Source: JADMIH01 sp035274425
GTDB lineage: Bacteria; Chloroflexota; Chloroflexia; QHBQ01; JADMIH01
Length of the DNA: 64,000 nt
Assembly (NCBI GenBank): GCA_035274425.1
Contig: DATEOC010000084.1
Span: 118,863 to 182,862 of the forward strand
Direction of reading: 5' to 3'
In this document: piece after piece, positions 55,548 through 64,000 of the stretch
Layout: the number at the start of each line of letters is the position of its first letter
How positions within the stretch are numbered: the stretch's first letter is position 1
Program-made: the position numbers and the translations under genes
The notes under the pieces: model-generated
The model's input: only the letters and a program-made list of their open reading frames with translations
Told to the model about the DNA's origin: nothing
Databases searched by the model: none

Positions 55548-58500
55548 ATGGAAATAGGCACAATTCGACCCGTAAATCTCGACAGCGAGATGCGCTCAGC
55601 CTACCTCGATTATGCCATGAGCGTAATCGTCTCCCGCGCGCTCCCGGACGTGCGCGACGGCCTCAAGCCGGTGCAACGACGCATCCTCTACGCCATGAAC
55701 GGCATGGGCTTGCGCCATAACGTCCCCTACCGCAAGAGCGCCGGTATCGTCGGCGAAGTGCTCAAAGAGTACCACCCTCATGGCGAGACCGCTGTCTACG
55801 ACACCCTCGTCCGCATGGCGCAAGACTTCTCAATGCGCTACCCCCTCGTGGACGGGCAGGGAAACTACGGATGCTTCACAGGCGACACCAAAATCAAGCT
55901 GCTGGATGGTACGGAAAAATCGTTCGCTGAACTTGAGCAGCTTAGCCCTGATTCGGTCTTCTACGTCTACTCTGTCGATAAGGAAGGCCGCATTGTTGTA
56001 GGCGAAGGCCGTAACTCCCGCATAACTCGCCACAAGGCGCGCCTGTTCGAAGTAACACTGGACACCGGAGAGACGATACGTTGCACCCCCGACCACAGAT
56101 TTATGCTCCGCGACGGAACGTATAAAGAGGCCCAATACCTCACACCCAATGATAGTCTCATGCCGGGCTACTTTGATACAGCCCCCGTCAAAGAGCGCTT
56201 GAACAGCTATCTGCGCGTGCTTCAACCCGCTACCGGACAGTATGAGTTTGTGCATCGCTTGTCGGATGAGTTCAATGTGCAGCGTGGATTGGCGCGTAAA
56301 GTTAAAGGTCCTTTCGTCCGGCACCACAGGAACTTCAATCGCTTCGACAACACTCCCAGCAACATAGAGCGCATGACTTTCTTGGAGCACCTACACCTTC
56401 ACGCTGAGCAGTTAGGAACACTTTGGAAAGATGAGTCATTCAGGGCCGTGCAGCGTCAGGGAGTGCAGCGTTACTATGATCAACACCCTGAAGTGCGCCG
56501 TAGGCTAAGGCGTCAATTTGCCTTGCGAAATCAGGATGAGACGTTTCGCCGTGAGAATGGCCCACGCGTCTCCGCATCGCTAAAGAAACGCTATCAGGAC
56601 GACGTAGAAGCACGCGCCGAAATGTCTAGGCGAATGAAGACGTTGTGGTCAGACCCTGACTATCGAGCAAAGATGAGTATAGCCCTGTCCGGTATTTCAA
56701 AGCGCCCGTTGTCCCCAGAAGAGAGAGCGCGCGTAGCCCAGATTATCTCAGAAAAAAGTCGTGCTATGTGGGGAGATGAATCCAAGCGTGCTGAGATCAT
56801 AGAAGCTATTGTGCGTGCTATGGCCTCCCCTGAATTGCGTGCTAAGTTAAGTGCTTCTTCACGGCGCTTATGGCAGGATCCGACTTACCGTGCTAAGTAC
56901 CGAAAGGACCATTTCTCCCACATGGCCTCCACTTTGTGGGAAGACCCGGCGACCCGTGAACAGCACCGTGAGAAGATTGCCCGCCAATGGGAAGACAGTG
57001 ATTTCCGTGAGGCGCAGAGTGAAGGCGTCAAACGCAGCAATGCACGTCGCTTAGCTGACAATCCGCAAATGATGCGCGAAATGGCAGCCAAGGCAGTTAA
57101 GCAAAGAATAGCACGTTATGTCTCGCGCTTACTACACCAAGCAACTGATACGTCAATCACGCCGGACGTATATGAAGAGCGACGTGACGCTAATTGGATA
57201 CCTAGGCTAGAAACCGCAATCAGTTCCTTCGGTAGCTTTGAAGATGTCATCGAAGCAGGCAGGACATATAACCATCGTATCATCTCTGTGCGTTGGCTGG
57301 ATGAATATGAGGATGTATACGATATTACCGTAGATGAGCATCACAACTTCTTACTTGCAAGTGGTGTGTTCGTGCACAATTCGGTAGACGGCGATCCTGC
57401 GGCGGCTATGCGATATACGGAAGCACGTATGCGCGAAATCGCCGAAGAGCTTCTCCTCGACATAGACAAAGATACCGTTGACTTCGTGCCCAACTACGAC
57501 GAAAAGGCGATGGAGCCTACCGTCCTCCCCGCTCGCGTCCCCCATATGCTCCTCAACGGGGCCACAGGCATCGCGGTTGGTATGGCAACCAACATCCCGC
57601 CACACAACCTGGCCGAGCTTACCGACGCCATCACATTCCTCATCGACAACCCCGATGCCGCCGTGGAAGACCTGATGAAGTTCATCCCAGGTCCCGACTT
57701 CCCCACAGGGGGCGTCATCCTGGGCAACGAAGGCATCCTGGAGGCTTACGCCACCGGCAGGGGCCGCGTCGTCATGCGCGCCAAAGCCTACGTCGAGGAG
57801 AGCCGAGCGGGACGCTACAGCATTATCGTCACAGAGCTACCCTTCCAGGTCAATAAGGCCCACCTGCATGAGAAGATCGCCGAGCTTATGCACGATGACC
57901 GCCTCCCAGGTGCAGGCGTCGTCCGCGACGAATCTGACCGCAACGGTATGCGCCTCGTCATCGAGCTAAAACGCGACGCCCAGCCCAAGAAGATACTCAA
58001 CCTCCTCTTCAAATACACCGCCATGCAGTCCACCTTCGGGGTGAATATGGTCGCCCTCGTGAACGGCAACGAGCCACGCACGATTACCCTCAAGCGCGCC
58101 CTGCAATACCATCTCGATTGGCGCTACGAGGTCATCACCCGGCGCACCCGCCACCTCCTCAAGAAGGCCCAGGAGCGCGCCCACATCCTCGAAGGTCTCA
58201 AAATCGCCCTCGACAACCTCGACGCGGTAATCACCACTATACGCCAGAGCCGCACCACCGACAGCGCCAAGAGCAACCTGCGCGAGAAATTCAAGTTCTC
58301 CGCCGCCCAGGCCCAGGCCATCCTGGAGCTACGCCTGTCACGCCTTGCCGCCCTCGAGCGCAAGAAGATAGAGGATGAGTACATAGCCGTCATTAAAGAG
58401 ATAGGCTACCTCGAAGACTTACTCGCCCGCCCGCAGAAGATATACGGCCTTATCAAGGCCGACCTCAAGGAGCTACGCGAGAAGTATGGCGATGAGCGCC

Positions 58501-59561
58501 GCACCCGTATCGTCGAGTCGACCAGCACTGAGTTCAGTGAAGACGATCTCATCCCTGACCTACAGGTGCTGGTCAGCATCACCGATCGGGGCTACATCAA
58601 GCGCCTCCCCCACGACACCTACAAGCGCCAGCACCGGGGGGGTCGCGGCATCATCGGCATGGTCACACGTGACATGGACGCCGTACAGCACATGATCACC
58701 TGCAACACCCTCGACAACCTCCTCTTCTTCACGAACAAGGGTAAAGTCTACCAGCTAAAGGCCCACGAGGTGCCCGACGCCGCACGCCAGTCGAAGGGCC
58801 TTCCCCTTGTCAACCTCGTCTCGCTTGAGCCGCAGGAGCAGGTCACAGGTCTCATCGCCGTACGTGACTTCCAGAACGACGGTTCTTACCTGGTCCTCGC
58901 TACCAAGCAGGGGAAGATCAAGAAGACCCCCCTCAAGGATTACAGCTCGGTACGCTCTACAGGCATCATCGCCATCAACCTCGAAGAAGGGGACGAGCTG
59001 GCCTCCTCCCGACTGTCACACGGCGACGGCGATGTGGTAGTCATCACTCGCAAGGGCCAGGGTATCCGCTTCTCTGAGAAGCAGGCGCGCCCGATGGGAC
59101 GCGCCACAGCGGGCGTAGCCGCGATACGCCTCGCTAAGGGCGACGAAGTAGTGAGCATGGACGTGGTGCGCGCCGACACCAAAGCCTCTCTGCTGGTCGT
59201 TACCGGCAAGGGTATGGGCAAGCGTACTCCCATCGCCAGCTTCCCTCGCCAGGGTAGAGCGGGAGGTGGCGTGCGCGCCATCACTCTCATCCCTAAAGGT
59301 GGAGATGTGTGCATAGCCCGCGTGGTCTACGGTGCCGATGACCTGGTAGTCATCTCGACGCAGGGCCAGGTGATACGCGTCTTCGCCGACAGCATCCCCC
59401 ACAAAGGCCGCCCCGCCCAGGGCGTCGCCGTGATGAACATGCGCGACAACGATGAGGTAGCCTCTATAGCTCTCGTCCCACGCACCGACCAGTCGGGCAA
59501 GATGATGGGCGATAGCGAGCTGGAAGTCCTCACCGAAGAGGAAGCTTTGCTGGAAGAGTGA
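55548..59561 (+). CDS. gyrA: DNA gyrase subunit A, interrupted by an in-frame intein
   Basis: Type II topoisomerase subunit that cleaves and religates DNA during supercoiling. The precursor has 1337 residues; removing the 503-residue intein leaves 834, the normal size. Conserved SVIVSRALPDVRDGLKPVQRR, HPHGETAVYD and the active-site Tyr in AAMRYTEARM are present, with the Tyr just after the intein. The C-terminal beta-pinwheel has the GyrA box as QHRGGRG, with His for the usual Arg at position 2. The intein must splice for activity. gyrB is not in the window. A short hairpin terminator follows. Confidence 0.96.
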   Translation: MEIGTIRPVNLDSEMRSAYLDYAMSVIVSRALPDVRDGLKPVQRRILYAMNGMGLRHNVPYRKSAGIVGEVLKEYHPHGETAVYDTLVRMAQDFSMRYPLVDGQGNYGCFTGDTKIKLLDGTEKSFAELEQLSPDSVFYVYSVDKEGRIVVGEGRNSRITRHKARLFEVTLDTGETIRCTPDHRFMLRDGTYKEAQYLTPNDSLMPGYFDTAPVKERLNSYLRVLQPATGQYEFVHRLSDEFNVQRGLARKVKGPFVRHHRNFNRFDNTPSNIERMTFLEHLHLHAEQLGTLWKDESFRAVQRQGVQRYYDQHPEVRRRLRRQFALRNQDETFRRENGPRVSASLKKRYQDDVEARAEMSRRMKTLWSDPDYRAKMSIALSGISKRPLSPEERARVAQIISEKSRAMWGDESKRAEIIEAIVRAMASPELRAKLSASSRRLWQDPTYRAKYRKDHFSHMASTLWEDPATREQHREKIARQWEDSDFREAQSEGVKRSNARRLADNPQMMREMAAKAVKQRIARYVSRLLHQATDTSITPDVYEERRDANWIPRLETAISSFGSFEDVIEAGRTYNHRIISVRWLDEYEDVYDITVDEHHNFLLASGVFVHNSVDGDPAAAMRYTEARMREIAEELLLDIDKDTVDFVPNYDEKAMEPTVLPARVPHMLLNGATGIAVGMATNIPPHNLAELTDAITFLIDNPDAAVEDLMKFIPGPDFPTGGVILGNEGILEAYATGRGRVVMRAKAYVEESRAGRYSIIVTELPFQVNKAHLHEKIAELMHDDRLPGAGVVRDESDRNGMRLVIELKRDAQPKKILNLLFKYTAMQSTFGVNMVALVNGNEPRTITLKRALQYHLDWRYEVITRRTRHLLKKAQERAHILEGLKIALDNLDAVITTIRQSRTTDSAKSNLREKFKFSAAQAQAILELRLSRLAALERKKIEDEYIAVIKEIGYLEDLLARPQKIYGLIKADLKELREKYGDERRTRIVESTSTEFSEDDLIPDLQVLVSITDRGYIKRLPHDTYKRQHRGGRGIIGMVTRDMDAVQHMITCNTLDNLLFFTNKGKVYQLKAHEVPDAARQSKGLPLVNLVSLEPQEQVTGLIAVRDFQNDGSYLVLATKQGKIKKTPLKDYSSVRSTGIIAINLEEGDELASSRLSHGDGDVVVITRKGQGIRFSEKQARPMGRATAGVAAIRLAKGDEVVSMDVVRADTKASLLVVTGKGMGKRTPIASFPRQGRAGGGVRAITLIPKGGDVCIARVVYGADDLVVISTQGQVIRVFADSIPHKGRPAQGVAVMNMRDNDEVASIALVPRTDQSGKMMGDSELEVLTEEEALLEE
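55872..57380 (+). other. GyrA intein with HNH homing endonuclease and WDP-type repeats
   Basis: Residues 109-611 of the precursor. Splicing blocks: A begins CFTGDTKIKLLDGTEKSF, B is GETIRCTPDHRFML (TxxH), F is YDITVDEHHNFLLASG and G ends VFVHN, with Ser as the first residue of the C-extein, so the class 1 mechanism looks intact. It is inserted as GNYG/SVDGD. The endonuclease is of HNH type (RHHRNFNRFDNTPSNIERM, then EHLHLHAE), with no LAGLIDADG motif. It is followed by about six degenerate repeats of the type LWxDPxYRAKxS (residues about 300-500), which look like a helical DNA-binding array. The codon use is more A+T rich than in the gyrA exteins. Confidence 0.92.
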
Positions 59562-59577
59562 GTTTCATGTAAACAAA

Positions 59578-59604
59578 AATCAGGAGCGCGATGCGCTCCT
59601 GATT
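59578..59604 (+). terminator. gyrA terminator
   Basis: AATCAGGAGCGC and GCGCTCCTGATT form a 12-bp perfect stem with loop GAT, followed by CTTTGC and preceded by AAACAAA. It can serve both gyrA and the convergent pilin gene. Confidence 0.8.
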
Positions 59605-59626
59605 CTTTGCTTCTACGCTTCTGCGA

Positions 59627-59791
59627 TCAGGGGGCGCCGAGGCCGGAGCCGATCCTTGAGAAGGTGCTGTTCACTTGGCCGCCGAGGAAGGTCAGGATTA
59701 CGATAACCACTATGGCAATCAGGACGAGAATGAGTGCATACTCTACCAGGCCCTGGCCCTTCTTCTTTAGCTGCTCGATCTTAGCGCGCAT
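59627..59791 (-). CDS. Flp/Fap-type pilin
   Basis: A 54-residue prepilin. A short basic leader (MRAKIEQLKKKG) is followed by QGLVEYALILVLIAIVVIVIL, the type IVb/Flp hydrophobic N-terminus. Cleavage after Gly12 would leave Glu at position +5, as required. The mature pilin has about 42 residues. AGGAG lies 7 nt before the ATG. No tad or prepilin peptidase genes are nearby, so the assembly machinery must be elsewhere. Convergent with gyrA. Confidence 0.9.
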   Translation of the reverse strand: MRAKIEQLKKKGQGLVEYALILVLIAIVVIVILTFLGGQVNSTFSRIGSGLGAP

Positions 59792-60000
59792 TGTATTTCT
59801 CCTTTGTCCGAGTTTCGGATTATCTATTAGCGGATAATTGCTGCTGACGCGATAGGTGCATCAGATTTCATAAGCATATTACCCTCAAACCCACGCCACT
59901 CATATAGCCCACCAGTCCTACTTTAGGCCTCCTTGAACTACAACAAAGTCCTATCCATTACTAGTACTTAATGCATACTACTTTATAAAATGAGAAGTCT

Positions 60001-60057
60001 GAAAAGCATCAAAAATAAGGTTTTGGCTCAGCCAAAACCTTATTTTTGATGCTTTTC
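60001..60057. terminator. 27-bp perfect stem terminator
   Basis: Arms 60001-60027 and 60031-60057 are exact inverse copies with a TCA loop; AAGGTTTTGGC is followed by TATTTTTG. It lies downstream of the PIN toxin gene (minus strand) and upstream of the pilin gene. The rest of the 330-bp gap shows no convincing promoter and only decayed CGTCTTT repeats at 60097-60120. Confidence 0.85.
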
Positions 60058-60121
60058 TCAGTGTAAAAGAGCAAAGGACCGAAGTGATTCTTTGCCTTTC
60101 GTCTTTCTTCGTCTTTAGTCC

Positions 60122-60544
60122 TTACTGGGGCGAACCAGGAACGATCGCCATGCCAGGCGCGGTAAAGGTGGGATCGAAGGTGAACACCTCCGTCACCCCG
60201 GTGTACTGTATCACCGAGTAATTCACGCAGTCGGTGAACGTCCATTGCGGCTGCTCATCGTCCACGAACACCTTCCACGCCCTATCGAAGATCACGCTGT
60301 CCACCATAAAGAGGCGCACCAACGCCGACCTCGATACCACCTGGTGGAATGCCTGTGCCGAGTGCAGAGACCCGAACACCTTGAGCGCGGTATACACCTG
60401 GTCCAGCACGTAATCTGTCGTTATCAATTGCACCGCCTGGTGGCGCAGGTCCTCCCATAGCTGGCGCGCGGCTTCATGGTTGGGATCGTCAGCGTTGTAC
60501 AGGGCCAACCACCCGCTCGTATTGACGAAAATCAGGCGGCGCAT
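60122..60544 (-). CDS. PIN-domain protein (VapC-like) with altered first acidic residue
   Basis: A 140-residue PIN-domain protein: LIFVNTSGWLALYNADDPNHEAA, ITTDYVLDQVYTALK, WTFTDCVNYSVIQYTGVTEVFTFDPTF. The first catalytic Asp of the family (FVDTS) is Asn here, while the later Glu/Asp positions are partly kept. Nuclease activity may be reduced or absent. Start ATG 60544 shares one base with the antitoxin stop. Confidence 0.88.
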   Translation of the reverse strand: MRRLIFVNTSGWLALYNADDPNHEAARQLWEDLRHQAVQLITTDYVLDQVYTALKVFGSLHSAQAFHQVVSRSALVRLFMVDSVIFDRAWKVFVDDEQPQWTFTDCVNYSVIQYTGVTEVFTFDPTFTAPGMAIVPGSPQ

Positions 60545-60828
60545 TAGCTCTCCCCCTCTTTCGTCGCCTGGACCCTGACTGCATCAAGATTGTAGCGATT
60601 CAGCTTGCCGTAAGACGCGCTGAGGCCGGGCAACTGCCAGATCGGATCGTCAGGCTGCGGGACAAGCTGCCCCTGCTCCGGCACTTCCGGTATATTCTCG
60701 AAGTATTCCACCACAGCCTCGCGCACCACCGCGCTCAGAGGTACCCCAAGTTCCTGTCCCCTCTCTACAAGCCGGGCATACATCCCCTTTTCCATATAGA
60801 GATGAACGTCAATCGAATAACCACTCAC
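60544..60828 (-). CDS. RHH-type antitoxin
   Basis: A 94-residue protein. SGYSIDVHLYMEKGMYARLVERGQELGVPLSAVVREAVVEYFE has the strand-helix-helix pattern of ribbon-helix-helix antitoxins; the rest is a Pro-rich toxin-binding tail. GTG 60828 is chosen because AGGAGG lies 6 nt upstream. It forms an operon with the PIN gene. Confidence 0.78.
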   Translation of the reverse strand: MSGYSIDVHLYMEKGMYARLVERGQELGVPLSAVVREAVVEYFENIPEVPEQGQLVPQPDDPIWQLPGLSASYGKLNRYNLDAVRVQATKEGES

Positions 60829-60986
60829 AAAAATCCCTCCTATCAGAATAAGCACCCCAGTATAACACAATAGCCCCTCATTCCCCCATGAAGCGAGGAG
60901 AAGCTTCTTTAGCTTACGATTAGTACCCTGCGCAGCAATATTCGTAAGATAAGTCAGAGGGTGTGTAACAATGAGTGCAAAAAGAG

Positions 60987-61069
60987 TGTCATTCCGAACG
61001 AAGTGAGGAATCCAGGTCTCTATCTACCTGGCAAGCTCGGAGATTCCTCACTCCGTTCGGAATGACAGG
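60987..61069. repeat. hairpin element, GTCATTCTGAG family (copy 5)
   Basis: GTCATTCCGAACGAAGTGAGG and CCTCACTCCGTTCGGAATGAC arms around a 40-bp centre that contains GGCAAGCTCGGAGATTCC, also present in copy 2. It lies in the 423-bp non-coding gap before the regulator gene. Confidence 0.9.
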
Positions 61070-61216
61070 GAAAAGAGTGCTTCGCTATGGCATGCTCCTC
61101 AGCCTCCGTCGTCGTTGTTACATACCCTCTCACTATTCGGAACTTCCCTCAACCGATAGACAACTCCCCCCGTTAAGTATTAAGATATACCCCAAGCTAG
61201 CTGACATCACGAACCA

Positions 61217-61250
61217 TCACGTTTCACGCATCACGCATCACGCATCACCC
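61217..61250. repeat. CACGCAT/CACGTTT heptamer array
   Basis: Five 7-bp units end 2 bp before the regulator start codon. No Shine-Dalgarno sequence or promoter is seen between the array and the ATG. Confidence 0.9.
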
Positions 61251-61251
61251 A

Positions 61252-63999
61252 ATGTACATACAACCACCCGGCTCCGTATCCGGCCAACACGAATACAGGC
61301 AGCCTCCTCCACCTAACAATCTACCCCTCCAGCTCACCTCGCTAATAGGTCGTGAGCACGAGGTCGCTCTTGCACGGCAGCTTCTCCAACGTACCGATGT
61401 ACGCCTCCTCACCCTCACAGGCCCCGGCGGCGTCGGCAAGACCCGCCTCGCCCTCCACGTTGCCGAAGACCTCCTCTGGGACTTCGCGGATGGCGTCTAT
61501 ATCGTCGAGCTGGCCCCTATCAGCGATCCCAACCTCGTCCTCTCCGCAATCGCCCAGGCCCTCGGCCTCGGAGAAGTAGGCGACCAACCCCTCCCCACTC
61601 TCCTCAAGGCGCACTTACGCGACAAGCGTATGCTCCTTCTCCTGGACAATTTTGAGCAGGTGGTGGAGGCCGCGCCTTTAATTGCTGACCTCCTGCGCGA
61701 TTGCCCCCGCGTGAAGGCCCTCGTCACCAGCCGCGCCGGTCTCCATCTGCGAGGGGAGCATGAGATGGTCGTCCCGCCCCTCGCGCTACCTTCCACCGAC
61801 CAGCTATCCGACTTCGAGGCGCTTTCCCAGTGCGCGGCGGTAGCCTTGTTCGTCAACCGTGCTACCTCCACCAGCCTCGACTTCGCCCTCACCCCGCGCA
61901 ACGCCGCGGCGGTGGGCGAGTTGTGCGCCCGCCTCGACGGGCTGCCTCTCGCCCTGGAGCTAGCCGCGGCCCACGTCAAAGCCCTCTCCCCACAGGCCAT
62001 GCTCACGCGCCTGGAGAAGCGCCTCCCTCTCCTCGTAGGGGGTGCTCGCGACCTCCCCGCACGCCACCAGGCCCTCCGCAGCACCATGGAGTGGAGCTAC
62101 GACCTCCTCACTGAAGACGAGCGCACACTGTTCCGCCTCATCTCCATCTTCGTCGTGGGCTTCACCCTCGAATCCGCCGAAGCCCTGTGGGACAATTCTG
62201 AATTCTCAATTTTGAATTTTGAATTGACTAGCACAGAAGCCCAAGAATTCAAAATTCAAAATTCAAAATTTACCGTTCTCGAGGGCATAAGCGCGCTCAT
62301 CGACAAGAGCCTCATACGTCGCATTGACCAGCCAGACGGCGAGGTGCGCTTCACCATGCTTGAGACCATCCGAGAATACGGACTTGAGCAGCTGGCCGCG
62401 CACGCAGAGCTAGAAGAAGTTCGCCAAAGGCACGCCAACCACTACCTGGTGATGGCCGAAACCATTGAGCCAGAACTCGCAGGCCCCACCCAGGGCATCC
62501 TCATGGAGCGCATGGAGCGCGAGCATGACAATCTACGTGCCGCCCTCACCTGGGCTATCGAGCGTGCAGAGGGCGAGATAGGGATGAGGCTCGGCAACGC
62601 CCTCTGGTGGTTCTGGCGCGTGCGAGGCTTCCTGAGCGAGGGTCGTCGCTGGCTTGATGCCGTGCTAGCCCTCCCACTACCACTCGGCGAGGAGCGTTTC
62701 AAGCTCCTCCGCACAGCTGTGCTGAACGGCGCGGGCGTGATCGCTTACGAGCAGAGCGACTACGCGCCTGCCATCCGCCGCCACGAGGAGAGCCTGGCCC
62801 TCGCCACGCAGCTTGGCTGCAAAGGAGGCATCGCTGCATCTCTCAACAACCTCGGCCTCATCGCCCGTGCCCAGGGCGACTACGAGCGCGCCCGCAAGCT
62901 ATACGAGGAGAGCCTGGCGCTGCGCCGTGAGCTAGGCGACAGGTGGAGCATCGGCATCAACCTGGAGAACCTGGGCGTGGTCGCGGGCGAGCAAGGCGAT
63001 TATGGACCCGCCCAGGCTCTACTTGAGGAAGGGCTATCTATACGCCGAGAGTTCGGTGACAGGCGAGGCATAGGTCTTTGCCTCAACTCCCTCGGCGACG
63101 TCATGCGCTTGCAGGGCGACTACGAGCGCGCCCGCACCCTGCACGCCGAGGCGCTCACTCTCCACCGCGAAGTGGCTAACAAATGGGGCATAGCCGATGC
63201 TCTCTCCGGATTGGCTGAAATAGCTCAGCACGACGGCGACTACGCTCTAGCCCGCCAGCACTACGTCGACAGCCTGACTATCAGGCAGGAGTTAGGCGAC
63301 AGGCCCGGCATCGCGGACGGCCTGGAAGGTCTGGCAGGGGTCTACTCCTCCGCACAGGATACTCTTCAAGCTGCCCGCCTCTTTGGAGCCGCACAAGCGC
63401 TACGCGACGCCGCGGGCGCGCCCAGGCCGCCATCAAAACAGGCCCCTTACGAGCGCAACCTGGCAGCCGCCCGCACTGCTATCGGAGACACCCATTTCGA
63501 GGCGAGCTGGCAAGAGGGTCTCTTGACGACCCCTGCCCAGGCCCTGGTTTGCCAGGAATCTCCACGCGAGCCTGCGCAGCCCCCCGCTCCTACAACATCG
63601 AGCGCACCGCCACCGCCTCGACCCACCATGTCCCAGGACGACTTCACCGCCGCAACCTATGATTTACTGCGCAACTACCCCCGCGCCTACGCCCTTCAAA
63701 ACAACCCTCTCCTCAACTCGCGCATCACCACCGAGCGTGCAGGTACGGGCGCATCAAATACGCAGAAGGTCACCACCCTCCAAACTCTCCTCCGCGAGGC
63801 CGCAGATACCCTACAGGCGGCCCCACGTGACCTCAAGCTCTATCGAGCCATCTACCACACCTACCTCAGCCCTGCCCCCACCCAGGAGCAAGCGTCCGAG
63901 CTTCTAGACCTCCCCTTCAGCACCTACCGCCGCCACCTCAAAGAAGGCATGGCGCGCGTAGCCGAGGTCTTATGGCAGTGGGAGCAAGCTGGGGTGTAG
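61252..63999 (+). CDS. AfsR-like STAND ATPase/TPR regulator
   Basis: A 915-residue signal-transducing ATPase. The NB-ARC-like domain (about 30-330) has Walker A GPGGVGKT (58), Walker B LLLLDNFEQV (132), and GLPLALELAAAHVKAL. A winged-helix region is interrupted by an in-frame ATTCAAA repeat (62194-62271, about 26 residues). At least five TPRs follow (480-700; for example GDYERARKLYEESLALRRELGD). The C-terminal region (about 775-915) ends with LLDLPFSTYRRHLKEGMARVAEVLWQWE, resembling a sigma-4-like HTH found in Chloroflexota regulators. It lacks the N-terminal DNA-binding domain of AfsR. The gene is complete: its TAG is at 63997-63999. Confidence 0.85.
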   Translation: MYIQPPGSVSGQHEYRQPPPPNNLPLQLTSLIGREHEVALARQLLQRTDVRLLTLTGPGGVGKTRLALHVAEDLLWDFADGVYIVELAPISDPNLVLSAIAQALGLGEVGDQPLPTLLKAHLRDKRMLLLLDNFEQVVEAAPLIADLLRDCPRVKALVTSRAGLHLRGEHEMVVPPLALPSTDQLSDFEALSQCAAVALFVNRATSTSLDFALTPRNAAAVGELCARLDGLPLALELAAAHVKALSPQAMLTRLEKRLPLLVGGARDLPARHQALRSTMEWSYDLLTEDERTLFRLISIFVVGFTLESAEALWDNSEFSILNFELTSTEAQEFKIQNSKFTVLEGISALIDKSLIRRIDQPDGEVRFTMLETIREYGLEQLAAHAELEEVRQRHANHYLVMAETIEPELAGPTQGILMERMEREHDNLRAALTWAIERAEGEIGMRLGNALWWFWRVRGFLSEGRRWLDAVLALPLPLGEERFKLLRTAVLNGAGVIAYEQSDYAPAIRRHEESLALATQLGCKGGIAASLNNLGLIARAQGDYERARKLYEESLALRRELGDRWSIGINLENLGVVAGEQGDYGPAQALLEEGLSIRREFGDRRGIGLCLNSLGDVMRLQGDYERARTLHAEALTLHREVANKWGIADALSGLAEIAQHDGDYALARQHYVDSLTIRQELGDRPGIADGLEGLAGVYSSAQDTLQAARLFGAAQALRDAAGAPRPPSKQAPYERNLAAARTAIGDTHFEASWQEGLLTTPAQALVCQESPREPAQPPAPTTSSAPPPPRPTMSQDDFTAATYDLLRNYPRAYALQNNPLLNSRITTERAGTGASNTQKVTTLQTLLREAADTLQAAPRDLKLYRAIYHTYLSPAPTQEQASELLDLPFSTYRRHLKEGMARVAEVLWQWEQAGV
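62194..62271 (+). repeat. inverted ATTCAAA repeats inserted in the regulator gene
   Basis: TTTTGAATTTTGAATTG faces AATTCAAAATTCAAAATTC across 25 bp, the same inverted arrangement as in nuo gaps (29669, 41775). Here it is translated as NSEFSILNFELTSTEAQEFK and more, in frame, in a loop between two conserved helices (GFTLESAEALW and GISALIDKSLIRR). Confidence 0.92.
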
Positions 64000-64000
64000 G

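Noticed and set aside
1..64000. tRNA or rRNA genes
   Set aside because: No convincing T-loop/acceptor combination or rRNA core sequence was seen on reading the window; a dedicated search was not possible.

Overview
This 64 kb window is a GC-rich bacterial chromosome segment, most likely from the phylum Chloroflexota. The case for that phylum is an inference: AfsR-like STAND ATPase/TPR regulators, HD-GYP-LuxR proteins, an orphan Flp-type pilin, zinc-ribbon/pseudokinase/PP2C proteins, promoters that look leaderless, and dense interspersed short repeats. No rRNA, tRNA, CRISPR array or transposase gene was recognised.

Layout. 1-0.7 kb: 3' end of lon. 0.9-3.8 kb: a large PHP phosphoesterase-AlbA_2 protein with AT-hook-like tails. 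4.0-5.6 kb: a divergent two-gene HNH nuclease/DGQHR (DndB-like) module with its own consensus promoter. 5.8-7.3 kb: a tRNA-Trp T-box leader and trpS. 7.4-13.4 kb: assorted single genes (winged-helix-like protein, aminoglycoside phosphotransferase-like kinase, FRG-domain protein, DUF4261-like protein, DUF6766-like membrane protein, secreted C39-like peptidase). 13.8-17.4 kb: a UvrA paralogue lacking the UvrB-binding region, a frameshifted gene, and a decayed second copy of the uvrA-like 3' end. 17.4-18.7 kb: TauE/SafE exporter plus DUF1634. 18.7-26.3 kb (minus strand): membrane proteins, a Usp-Usp-glycosyltransferase fusion, a VWA protein, an orphan HicB, and a pseudokinase-PP2C fusion. 26.4-27.6 kb: a membrane glycosyltransferase. 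27.8-48.2 kb: a full 14-gene complex I operon (nuoA-N). 48.2-55.2 kb: HD-GYP/LuxR regulator, SnoaL-like protein, DUF433/DUF5615 toxin-antitoxin pair, envelope and secreted proteins. 55.5-59.6 kb: gyrA interrupted by an intein with an HNH endonuclease. 59.6-64 kb: a 54-residue Flp pilin, an RHH/PIN toxin-antitoxin pair and a STAND/TPR regulator.

The most striking theme is non-coding. Almost every gap holds short tandem repeats with a 7-bp period but many different unit sequences (CGTCTAT, ATTCAAA, CACGCAT, GTCGTCC, CATCTGT, GACGAAA and others). Several of these arrays also lie in frame inside genes, at positions that look like linkers or loops. A second family is a hairpin element of about 80-120 bp with arms like GTCATTCTGAGCGAAGCGAAG (five copies). 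A third is a 28-29 bp palindrome beginning GTAGGG (three copies), and a fourth is derived from GCAAAG/CGCAGAG motifs.

The nuo operon is in canonical order, but accessory genes (a tandem DUF104 antitoxin pair with a PIN toxin, a four-helix-bundle S23 protein, a small orphan protein), repeats and a perfect 26-bp hairpin sit between its genes. Four antitoxin or toxin-antitoxin loci occur in the window. Regulation that can be read from the sequence includes the T-box, sigma70-like promoters (several placing the start codon at +1), and very long perfect-stem terminators.
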